Assembly (NCBI GenBank): GCA_001599975.1
Contig: BCIO01000003.1
Location: 2,598,677 to 2,662,676 of the forward strand
DNA: 64,000 nucleotides
Direction of reading: 5' to 3'
Source of the DNA: Cystobasidiopsis lactophilus
Lineage: Eukaryota > Basidiomycota > Agaricostilbomycetes > Agaricostilbales > Chionosphaeraceae
A model generated the notes under the pieces. The model was not told where the DNA came from, did no database searches, and saw only the letters and a program-made list of their open reading frames with translations. The translations under genes and the position numbers were made by a program. Positions 46,101-55,910 of this stretch are shown piece by piece. The first letter of the stretch is position 1; each line of letters starts with the position of its first letter.

Positions 46101-49100
46101 ACCAATAAAACAGGCAAAGGAGACAAACGCCATGGCATCTGCAGATCGGCGAGTCAGCAACAGGGCAATGCGCAGTGGAGATGAACTCACAATGAAGCCT
46201 GTTAGGCAAGGCAAAATCCTCGGTCTGGTCGTTCAGGATGCGATCCTTTGGAATGTGTCCGTTTCCTAGCGGCAGAGTGACAGTGAATGTCGAACCAGAG
46301 CCAAAAATGGACTCGACTTCAATAGTGCCGCCTACAAGAGATGTATTCAGCCTAGCTCCAGTCAAAGAAGGCCATCGCTGAGAGTCCTCACCTAGTATCT
46401 TGACCAGCTCAAGCGTCAACGACAGGCCGATGCCAGTGCCTTCGTGGCTGCGCGATGTGGTCTCCACCCGATGAAATCTGTCCACACGGCAATGAAGACG
46501 AGGTCTCGAGCGACGATAGCGAGCGAACGTACCTGTCGAAGATGTAAGGCAGCTGGTCTTCAGGAATTCCAACGCCGGTGTCTTTGACAGAAAACTTGAC
46601 GTGAGCCTGGGTGAAGCGGACCGAGACCGTGATTTGGCCTCTCAAGCAGTATTTGAAGGCTGGTGGATCGTCAGCTCTGACACTTAGAAGAGCAATGGGC
46701 AACTCACCGTTGCCAAGGATGTTGAACGCAACCTTTTCAAACACCTCGACATCGACCCAAACTGGGGTCTGAAATAGGAATGAGAATCAGGCGGAATGGG
46801 AATACAAAAAACGCTAACGTTGTTCGGTGGGCAATCGACGACAAACTTGATCCGGGCGCGCTCGATCGCGGAACGCTGGCGGCAATTGTGAGTAGAACGC
46901 CCCAAAGCTCAGATCGAATACACACAAAGAGTGCAGCAAGGTCTACAACGAACGATGAGAATGGCACAGGCTTGAACTTGGCGACTGTGCGCCCCGCTTC
47001 CAAGGCGCTGAAGTCCAGCAGCGAATTGACCAAGTTCAACAGCCGCTGCGAATGCCTCGACACCACCTGGAGCGAGCTTCGAGCTTGCTCGGGCAGCCCT
47101 TCTGGGTTCTCTAGTAGGTCCGTGACGGGAGCGACGATCAATTGAAGAGGCTGGCGCAGCTCGTGGCTGATATTTGAGAAGAAGACAGTCTTGGCGGCGT
47201 CCAGCCTGTGCAGCATCAGGGTCGACCTTGAGCGGATATAACCGTTGGCAAAAGACAAAGGTGATTACCTTGCCAAAGAGGCGGCCTTCTCCGCGGCTTC
47301 TTGGTAGAGGCTGACGGAAGCGATGCCGGTGGACATCTGCCGCGCCAAAAGTTGAAGGAAAGTAGCATAGGGCTCGTTCCATGGGCGGCGCGGATTCAAA
47401 CCGACCACCATGAGAGCTTGCGGCTCAGAATCGTTCTCGCCGGTGATAGGAATACAGACAGCTGCCCGGCTGGCCTCGTCCCAACCGCGAAGCTCGAAGC
47501 CTTCGTTCCTTGATCCCAAGTTGGAAATGTAGATGGGCTTTCGGAATTGTAGGCATTCGTGGAAAGGCCAGGGGTTGCGCTCATCTTGAGACGATCGGCC
47601 GGTGGTTGTGCGACTGGAGGAGGAGCTGGCTGTCGACGAATCCATGGAGGAGGCAGAGCTCTCAAGCCTGATGGTAATCTGCTCTGGGATGGACTCGTGA
47701 TTCTCGGGGATGCCGAGGGTGCCAACGAGCGACAGATGGCATTTCGCGATGCTGCCTGTTGATGAGCCAGAACCGGAGACGCTGGAAGTCGACGGTGTCA
47801 GGCTGGAGGGCGCCCGCTGCGGCACATGCGGCCTGGCTTCGGTTTCTATCGACCAAAGTGCTATGAAAGGCAGGTCGTAAGGATTTCTCGATATTGAGAC
47901 AATAGCGGCCTTCAGGTAAGCTGAGGTTGGGAGAGAAAACAGTCTTTAGACCCGGGATTCGCGTTCAAAGCAACAGGTCATGGACTAACCGTCGATGGAC
48001 TGCGCTGTGCTGGTAGTTTGGCCCAAATCACGGAGTGTTCCGAGGTGGCGCTGGGTGAGCACTTGGTCGGTGGTTTCGAAGCTGCCGTTCATGGCGCCCA
48101 CAAAAGCACCTTGACTATCGAAGATCGGAAGCCAGGAGTAGGTATAGTAGCACTCTTCTAACTGCAGCTCGTGGGCGCGCTCCATGAAGAATAAGGAGTC
48201 TAGAGGAGACAGATCATGTCAGTCCGTGACCAGCGGTCAACAAGAAGAAGATCGACGCACCGTGCTTTTGAATGACTTGTCCCTTCCTCATCTCGGCTGC
48301 AATAGGTCCCAATGCCGCCCATATCTGTAGGGAGTTCGCACGAGTCAGAGGGGTCTCGAGAGGTTCGACGCGTGAGCCCACCTCAGCCCATGCTAGCGAT
48401 CCGGCTTGGCCAATCATTTTTGGATGCTTCTTGCCAGCAGCCGGGATGTAGGCGTCGTTGTAGAGGATCGTCATCGACTCGCCCACCCAGCACGCGCAGC
48501 GAAAGGGCGACGTGATCATCAGCGAAAGCATAGTCCTCAGCTCGGATGACCAGCTCGATATAGGGCCCAAGTCTGTCTTGTTCTCCCAATCAAAGGACAG
48601 GATGAGCCGGCCAGTCTCATACTTGGCCAGCAGGAGGCAGAAAGTATCCTCCACGTTGAAAGCTGCCGTAAAGTCCGGGCTCTTGTCGGCATCCATCTCG
48701 ATATCCGAGGCTCCACTTGGCCCAGGCTCGGCTTCTGGCATGGACGTGAGGCCCGGAGAAGACCGCCTTTGGCGTTTACGCTTCTTTTGAGCAGCCTTGT
48801 CGCTGATCCACAGGGCCGATGGCGCCTGGGGCGGATACTCGCCCTGTGGAGAGCCTTGCAGGGTGAGGCCGTCAAAGCTGTGTAGATTGAGGCGTTCAAC
48901 GGCAGTGACTGCAATCAGAGTTTCGGAGTCGAGGATCAAAGGCAGAGCGGCATCGGAGGCGGCGGCCGACGGAATGAGAGTAACGGAGATTTCGACGGTC
49001 TTGCCAGGATAAGTTCTACTGCTGTGAAGAGCGTGGGCGCTAGGCGGAAGGAATTTGAGGACGACGGGCGTGACTGGGGCGTGAATGTCGGAGAGCACTT

Positions 49101-49722
49101 TCCCCAGAAGCTCGGTGAGGCCGATAGCGCTCGGAACGTCCAACATGGAAAGGAGAGATTCGTTGTGGCCGCCAAGCTCGTGCCACGCCGGATTTGACCA
49201 AAGAGGAACGAGCAGGTCCTTCAGCGCTGTTGTTCGCCCGATCTCCACACTCGCGCCATCCACGCCAGGGAACGCACGCAGTTCGGAGCTTGTCAGCTCT
49301 GCCAGCTGGTAGGGTACCCCGTGGAGCGCTGCCTCCGGCTCAATCCCCGTCATGGCGGCCTGGAAGTCGAGACCGCCCATGGCCAGCCCATTCGGCGGGG
49401 AGGGCGCCTTCACCGTCCCAGCGTCAGACGTCCCAGCTCCATCCGAGGACGCTCTTGAGGTTCCAGCCGAACTGCTGGAAGTGGTGCGGGCCGCGCCAAA
49501 CGCCCTCCTCCGCGCCGACCCTTCAGAAAGCAGAGGTGCGGCCCCAAATGGCTGCTGGTCTTCGTCGACGGGCCGGGACACGCTGATGCGTTCTACGAGC
49601 GCTTGCTGCAGCGGATGGGCCATCAGCAAGCAGGTCGGTGTCTGCCATCGCTCGAAGAAGGCGAGCGTCGGTCCCAGGGATTTGAGGATTTCCGTCGATG
49701 GCGAAGGCGACGATTGCTGCAT
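43157..49722 (-). CDS. Dual hybrid histidine kinase (Tco2-like)
   Basis: A 21-exon gene coding for 1811 residues. Exons in gene order: 48382-49722, 48261-48324, 47990-48199, 47269-47920, 46926-47205, 46819-46875, 46708-46768, 46533-46659, 46392-46477, 46191-46331, 46129-46138, 45778-46075, 45685-45718, 44869-45625, 44485-44813, 44400-44432, 44069-44332, 43912-44015, 43639-43858, 43481-43578 and 43157-43426. A long N-terminus and PAS-like sensor lead to a GAF-like region. Module 1 has phospho-His near 770 (NISHELRQPL), an ATPase G-box (EGTGIGLSL) and a receiver with Asp near 1113 (SDIMMPVLDG). A second PAS (FAATEDGVLTYVNPAW) precedes module 2: His near 1358 (ASHEVRNPLSA), G-box (FGLGLFVSKK) and receiver Asp near 1737 (IMDVEMPVLGG). 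All catalytic residues are present. Cryptococcus Tco2 has the same two-module layout and acts in stress signalling through phosphorelay to HOG. Confidence 0.92.
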
Positions 49723-50012
49723 GGCGAGCCCCTCTGCACTCAGGGCGCCAGTCCTCTATAACGTATGTAGCTTCACCAATCTGGCAAAACAGAAGATCGA
49801 TCGTTCGAGGTTTGCAGCAAACACATCCAGATCGCCAGATGCGATGGCCTGCCAAATTCGCCTCGGCCAACTCAAAGCCCTAAATGAACAACAAGATGCC
49901 GCGTCGCCAGCTTGCCCATCCCCCTTTTCTGCCACTGCTGCCTATTGAGAACAGGGCCGTCGCGCGCAGAAACAGATTTTGGTCGTCAAAAGTCGTCTCG
50001 CCACCGGCTTGG

Positions 50013-53000
50013 CTATCGCTTCTTCTTCTTGGGAGCAGGCTCGTCGCTATCAGAGTTCTGGGCGCCGAAGTCCTCTTCAGAATCGTCGGAATCACTGATC
50101 TCTTGCACGATCTTCTTCTTGGCGTTGGCCGCAGCCGTCCTGCCGGCGCCACGAGAAGGAGCAAAGTCGAGTTGCGATCTGCAGATCGGGTTTCATCACG
50201 TTAGCGACAGCCCTCTCGAGAGCAGACAAAAAGTAAAAGCGCTTGGTTGTCGCAAAGGAGAAGGGCGCTCACTGTTTGCCTTTGGGAGCAGCTTTTTTGG
50301 CAGGCGCCTTTTTCGCCGCTGCAGTCGCTTTCTTGGCAGGCCTGTGTATAAATGATGCACTTAGTCCGTGTATTATAGAACGCGAACAGGAGTAGTGCAG
50401 ACACGCACGCCTTCTTCTTTTTGCTGGAACCGTCCGACTCTTCCTCAGATTCGTCGTCATCGTCGAACTGCTCAAGGCGCAAGCGATAAACAACCACGTT
50501 CGGACTAAATAGAACGGATGAGACGAACCAAAGCTTTGGATTTGCCTTTGGCAGCGGCCTTTTTGGGCGCGGCCTTGCCCTTTGTCTTCGAGCTCGCCTT
50601 GCTGACCTCGCTGTCGCTGCCGAGATCCGATTCGCTGTCCTTGGCCTTGCTTTTGCCTTTCGACTTCGACTTGAGCTGCATTGAATGAACTCGACGAGTC
50701 AGAAGGTCAAGCAGCAAATAGACTCAAAGGCCACCCACCGCTTTCTTGCTCTGCTCTGGATCCTTCTCCCACCGGTCGTTGGCTTGGGCTTTGGCTTCTT
50801 CGATCTGTTTATATCGAGAGCAAAACATCCAGTCACACGCATTATTGGCGACTGCAGCGGCATCTCGACAAACCTGGGTGGCAATTTCCTCATCCGAGTC
50901 AGCTTCGGCCGTGATGCCCTTCTCCATGACATCCTTCTTGCGCTCGTCTAAGGAAAACTTGACGAAACTGTACCAAGGACCAGTCAGTCATCATGAACAG
51001 CTTGGTAAATGGAATAGCAAGAACGCACGCCTTGATGGCATCTTTCTCCTGCTTGTCAACGAAGTCATCCACAGCGCCACCCATGCCGTTCTCTGCAATG
51101 ACTTGAAGTGATTGGGCCGACAGATAGTCGCGCACCAGGTCTTCGACCCTAATCTTGCGGGCTGCCATATTGCCTTCGTCGTCTTCCTCCATCTCGACCT
51201 CGTCGTCGTCCACGTCCATGCCTTCGGGCATGTCGATCGTCGTTTTCTTTTTGCCTGTGAATTATATACCACAAGAATTAGCCTTGCTCGATGAAGCTCA
51301 AGGCTAAGTACGAGAGCGTTCAACTCACGTTCGATGTGCTTCTTCTTGGTGAACTGGACGACGTCCTTGGGGTTGGCCACCTTGCCGATGAAGTCTTGGC
51401 CAAAGCGCTGGGGGTTACCCATCTCGAACGGCGCTTCCGGGGTGCTCGAGTAGTCGACACGCAGGCGGATCAAAGGCAGCATGGGCACCTCATCTTCCCT
51501 GCGCTCGGTGGACTCCCACTGCTCCTGGGCCTGTCTGATTAAGTCTTCGACCTGTGAACATTTGGAATGCGGATCAATCGATGTGGAATTGAAAAGCAGT
51601 GATCCAACCAACCTTTGACTTGAGGAACTTGTTGACAGCAGCCTTGTTCTCGAGCTTGACGCCCTCCTTGCGTTCATCGGCCAGTATCACCTCGTCAAAA
51701 ACGAAGGGGCGGACGGTGCGGAGGGGGATCGGGTCCATTTGATAGACGCCATCTTGGATCTTCAGCATGGCAACGTGCCTGCAAGATGTCGGTCAGCATG
51801 GATTCGCCTTTCACAGAGAATGCACGCAGAGACACTCACTTGGGAATAGATTCGCCCTTGGCCAAACTGGTGGCCACGCTGCTGCCAGGCTGGGAGATCT
51901 GGTAATTGCGGCCAGGCACGCTCTCGGGGGTGATGCGGCAGTCATGCTCGTGGCCCCAAATGACCAAATCAACCTCTTCGCCAAACCCGTTCTCGGGCAC
52001 CGAGTTCTTGACCCCTCTCGCAGCGCGGTTCTGGTGGATCAGCAAGAGGTTGAACCACTCGTCGGCGCCTTCGGACGGGCGGAACATGCTGATGCGGTTG
52101 TTGCGCATCTCGGCGTGGAAGCGCTCGTCCCTGATGTTGCCAATGCCATACATGGCCAGCTTGGTGCGGCCTCTGTGACACCGCGGCAATCAAGACACGC
52201 AGGTCAACGAGCGAAGCGCACCCACTTTTGCAAGAGGATGGGCTTAATCTGGATGCCTTGTTCTCGAGCTTCTTCCTCGTTGGTGGCGCCACCGGGCAGC
52301 TCCTGGCGGCCAAAGTAGTTGACCAAGCCCGAAGCGGAGAGGATGTCCAAAGCACAGAGAGCTCCTTCCTGTGCGAAACGAAGTATACAAATTCAAAATC
52401 GAGAATGAATCAAAGGTATTGGGATCAACGCACAGGTCCGGCGCCTTGGGGGTCGTCGTGGTTGCCGTGGATGGAGAAGACGGGCAGGCCGACATTCAAG
52501 TTTTCGTCCTCATAATTGATCTGGGGGAAGCTGTGCGGTATCTTATGAAGTCAGCATCTATCAATCAAGTAGAAAGTGTGAAGCTCTGCGCACCTGTAGT
52601 CGTGATTGATGCCAATGCCAGCGTCCGAGATCAGCTCCAGGCTGATAGGCTTGCGGCCCATGGTGTACTCTCTCAGCAAAGAGATGACTTGGTATAGCGA
52701 AGTCCTGGATGGCTTGTTCTCGTGAAAGAGATCGCCAGCGAGCAACAGCATGTCGACCTAGTCGTGGACGTAAATGAAGGCTCATTGTCAGCGTTGACTC
52801 GCTTGCCAACCTAGCCAGCAGCTCACATCATTGTCTACAGCAAGCTGGAGGATCTCTCGGAAGGTGTTGATGGAGTCCTGTAGTCTTCGCTGCTGAGCGC
52901 ATGAACAGAGAGGGGTCGAGCACCCGCTCAAACTTGCCTGGCCGCGAATCGGGTCTCGCTCATTGTAGCCGACGCTGTTTGCTGCCGTCAGATCAAAGCT

Positions 53001-53227
53001 ATAGACTGTGAAGATGGTGCGCACTGGTTGTCAGTGGCCAGCAAGATCTGGGGGAGACGGGCGAGTGAGCACAATGTCGAGCTGTCAACAAATGCGCATC
53101 GAGCCTCACCTTGATGCAATGGTCCGCCTCGACGTCGGCGATCTGCGACGCGGACGGCAAGATGCTGTTGGCTTGTCAGCGCCAGGCTCAAAGCTGGGAG
53201 ACATCGGCCAACCCACTTCTCCGCCAT
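50013..53227 (-). CDS. MRE11: MRE11 double-strand-break repair nuclease
   Basis: Nuclease of the MRN/MRX complex (with RAD50 and NBS1/XRS2), which processes DNA double-strand breaks. Eighteen exons in gene order: 53217-53227, 53110-53164, 53025-53047, 52938-52974, 52827-52877, 52594-52757, 52434-52530, 52226-52368, 51840-52172, 51613-51778, 51329-51551, 51029-51254, 50874-50967, 50739-50804, 50529-50675, 50409-50467, 50273-50341 and 50013-50178, giving 709 residues. All phosphoesterase motifs are intact: [50 protein letters not shown] and VIWGHEHDC. The capping domain and a Lys/Ser/Asp-rich DNA-binding tail follow. Exon 1 holds only 11 nt. The intron at 52878-52937 has a GC donor (CAG then GCAAGT). 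It is divergent from the small membrane-protein candidate. Confidence 0.96.
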
Positions 53228-53380
53228 CGTCGCCTTCGCAGGCCAAGAGGCGCCGTCCTTGCTCTCGCTCAGCCGACCCGCTCTCTCCAGTTCTCGGTTT
53301 CAGTAGCTTGTTCGACCTCTAGAGTACCGCTTCAAACGATTGCTGCCCTCGTTTGCCTTCCGCCAGCGCGCTTTTGCTGC

Positions 53381-53581
53381 CTATTCTTCGACCTCCTCCT
53401 TCCTCGTCATCAACGCCCTGGACCCTGCCAGGGCTTTTGCGAATAAAGACCCGACTCCGTTCCTTGCATAGGCCAAAGGCTGTCGTTCAGATTCATTCGA
53501 CTTCCCGATGGACTGTCGAACATAAATGATGGCGCCGGCGATGGCGAGCGACCAAACTTTGCCAAAGTCTCCCTCCATCAC
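53381..53581 (-). CDS. Candidate small single-span membrane protein
   Basis: An intronless 66-codon frame on the minus strand, starting with two ATGs (MMEGDFGKVW). It contains one clear hydrophobic helix with flanking charges (VWSLAIAGAIIYVRQSIGKS) and a C-terminal RKEEVEE. Third codon positions are GC-rich, as in real genes here, and the layout resembles small mitochondrial inner-membrane or ER proteins. The opposite strand is also partly open, and I recognise no family, so this is a candidate only. It sits upstream of MRE11 on the same strand. Confidence 0.42.
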   Translation of the reverse strand: MMEGDFGKVWSLAIAGAIIYVRQSIGKSNESERQPLAYARNGVGSLFAKALAGSRALMTRKEEVEE

Positions 53582-54446
53582 TGCCGCCTTTCAACCCTGC
53601 GGCCTACTGTCGCGAGCACGCTTTCTCTAGTGATCTTTGGACAAAGAACCTTTTCGTCTCGTGGTCTATTTTGGCGACAGCTGATGTCCGTCAGATTTGA
53701 AGCGGCGCTGGCTCTAGACCAACGCAAGCCCTCGGCCAAGTGGCGAACGGAGGTGGCGGGTGGAGTAGAGGGCTTGATCGGCCGTCCAGGGCCGACTCAG
53801 ACTCACGAGTGGACATTCAAGCAAGCCTTGAGTTCGGGAAGCTAGAAGTCCTAGCCCTCGTCTTCACCCTGTACACCAACTCGCTGCAGGACGCCCGGTG
53901 GGTGGGTGATGTATGAGCGCCATCTGGCAACCTGGCGATCTGGCGATCCTCATGGGCCAGCACTCGGTGTTCACGCTTATCTTTGCTTCGGCCGATCAGC
54001 AGATGCTCTTCCGCAACACCTCCAGCAATTCGCCGACCTTCTTCTTTTCAACGACCGAGACAGAATGCGAGACCTGTGTCAATCAGTCACTGGAGCGTGG
54101 ATGGAGGCTCGGGGTATCCGAGCAACCCGCGGTTGAGGTTGACGGTGCGGGTAGTCGCATACGTCTCCCTCTGACAGTGGTGTGGCGGGACCGGCAGCTG
54201 ATAGATCAGCCAGCTTACTTGCGGCAAGCAGATCGAGGCTCAACATCCCTCATCTTCCTCAGAGCTACTCCAATGACGGCAGAACGGAGGGAAATGATGA
54301 GCCATCCGCCAGCAGAGGGTTCGTGTTAGCCGGTGGAACTAGAGGCTTTATCTTCGTGTATGAGAGCGTGCAGTCTAGCTTTCTTCGGAAGTCTACGTTG
54401 ATCTCTCTACATGATTATCTAGAAGCTGGAAGCCGCCACAATGCAT
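53582..54446. other. Unresolved region, no gene supported
   Basis: This 865-bp region is open in two or three plus-strand frames at once between 53640 and 54330. One frame contains EFGKLEVLALVFTLYTNSLQ around 53829-53890, which looks protein-like, but no start codon and splice sites could be joined to it. The segment next to 54446 is the 3' flank of the thioesterase gene. Confidence 0.3.
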
Positions 54447-55701
54447 CTACTTTTGAACATTTTGGGAGGTGCGGAAGCACCCTTCTTGGAAAGTCGTCGC
54501 CAGCAACTTGCCTTCTTCGCTGTATAAGGCCTGTGTTCACATTCAGAACGGCAGTCATCCCGGAGCGAGCAGATCGCTTACGCCTCGAACCAGTCCCCGG
54601 CCGTGCGCCGCCGCCTCGAAGCTCTTTTGGTATAGGACCCATCCCCTTGGATCAAAATCATATGACCAAAAATGAAGCGTATGATTGAGAGTTACAAGCA
54701 TGTCGAGTTTCAGGGGTGAACTGTGCCGCCCAATGCCCAGGGAATAACTGAGCTGTTATGGACAAGCTTGAGTGAAGGCCAAGTTGAGTTGTGAACGATA
54801 ACGTACTACAGGAAGGTAATCGCGGTCAGAAATGTAGGCCAGCAACGCCGCCTTCTCGGGGCTGGTGCAATCCCGATCCAGCTGCCTCGCCTTGAACCAG
54901 GTGAACTTGGGCGAAAGCGACGGACAGTCTTGAGGTGGCAGGTCGAGCGGTTCGACTGCACGTAGCTCTAGCGATTTGACAAATAGAGGAGCCGTATGAT
55001 GGGGAGGTTTTAGAATAGCGTTGAGCAGGCCACCTGCTTGGGGCGTGTCTTCTGGACGAGGTGGCGCCGCAAAATGCAAATTGGCGACGGCTGGGCCCTC
55101 TTCTGGCCGTTGAAAACTCGCCAATGCTTCAAAAATCGCCTTGGAGTTTTGATGTGCAGTGACACGACGTGAGGCAAACGCCCTGCCGGTGGTGATGGGA
55201 GCAACATGATAGTCAATAGGCGTTCCAAGGACCCCAGCTCGAGAAAATAGTGAAGTGAGGGAATGTAGCTGATATTCTGGCGCTACTGCGTGCGACGCCG
55301 ACAGGGCTGCTTGGCTGTACCACACCCGAGTAAGATCAACCTCTCGAGGCACATGGGAAACTCGACCCACGCCATCATTTGGCCACCGAACACTCCTCTG
55401 GCATTGGTTGGAATGAATAGACGTCGCGCTGTCCCCTTGGCGTATCAGACAGACTTCTTTGGCCTCATGCCGCAGACGGTCAGCCACAAAGCAACTCACA
55501 TTGGAAGACGCCGGGCCTGATTTCGTCTACCAGAACGTTGTCTAGAATAGCCTCGCTTTCACCACCTGCGTGCTCCGAGCTTTCATGCAGAGCGCGTCTG
55601 CTTCCAATCCAGCAATGTCCGGAATTCGAAGAGGACGGGCCGGACCGCGGCCGCCAGGAGCGAGGGATGGCTCTCGAAGATCTGAGCGCTTCGACCACCA
55701 T
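54447..55701 (-). CDS. TES1: Acyl-CoA thioesterase II (TesB/ACOT8 family)
   Basis: Hydrolyses acyl-CoA to free acid and CoA, usually in peroxisomal fatty-acid metabolism. Five exons in gene order: 55500-55701, 55371-55428, 54810-55314, 54582-54752 and 54447-54530, giving 339 residues. Family marks are LFIPTNARGVFGGQMMAQAA for the first hot-dog fold, the central RAFASRRVTAHQNSKAIFEA, the LSYSLGIGRHSSPL and LNHTLHFW region, GWVLYQKSFEAAAHGRGLVR and LYSEEGKLLATTFQEG. The first 65 residues are Arg/Ser-rich and not conserved. The protein ends NVQK, so the C-terminal peroxisome signal of yeast Tes1 is missing. The gene lies 209 bp downstream of the insulysin gene on the same strand. Confidence 0.9.
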
Positions 55702-55910
55702 GAGTCTACTCGATGACGGACAATGCCAGTCCAAGCTGCGATAAGGCGGCTTGATGGAGCGGGAGGAAAAAAAGCTTCAACGTTGGTGGCGACGGCTGCG
55801 ACGGAACAGGTCTGGTTCAAGGAGACACTCGGCCAAGTAAAATGCAACGGATGTAGTCTATGGAGAATGTTGTGGGAAAGGGATCCTATAATTACAAGCG
55901 AAACGAAGGA

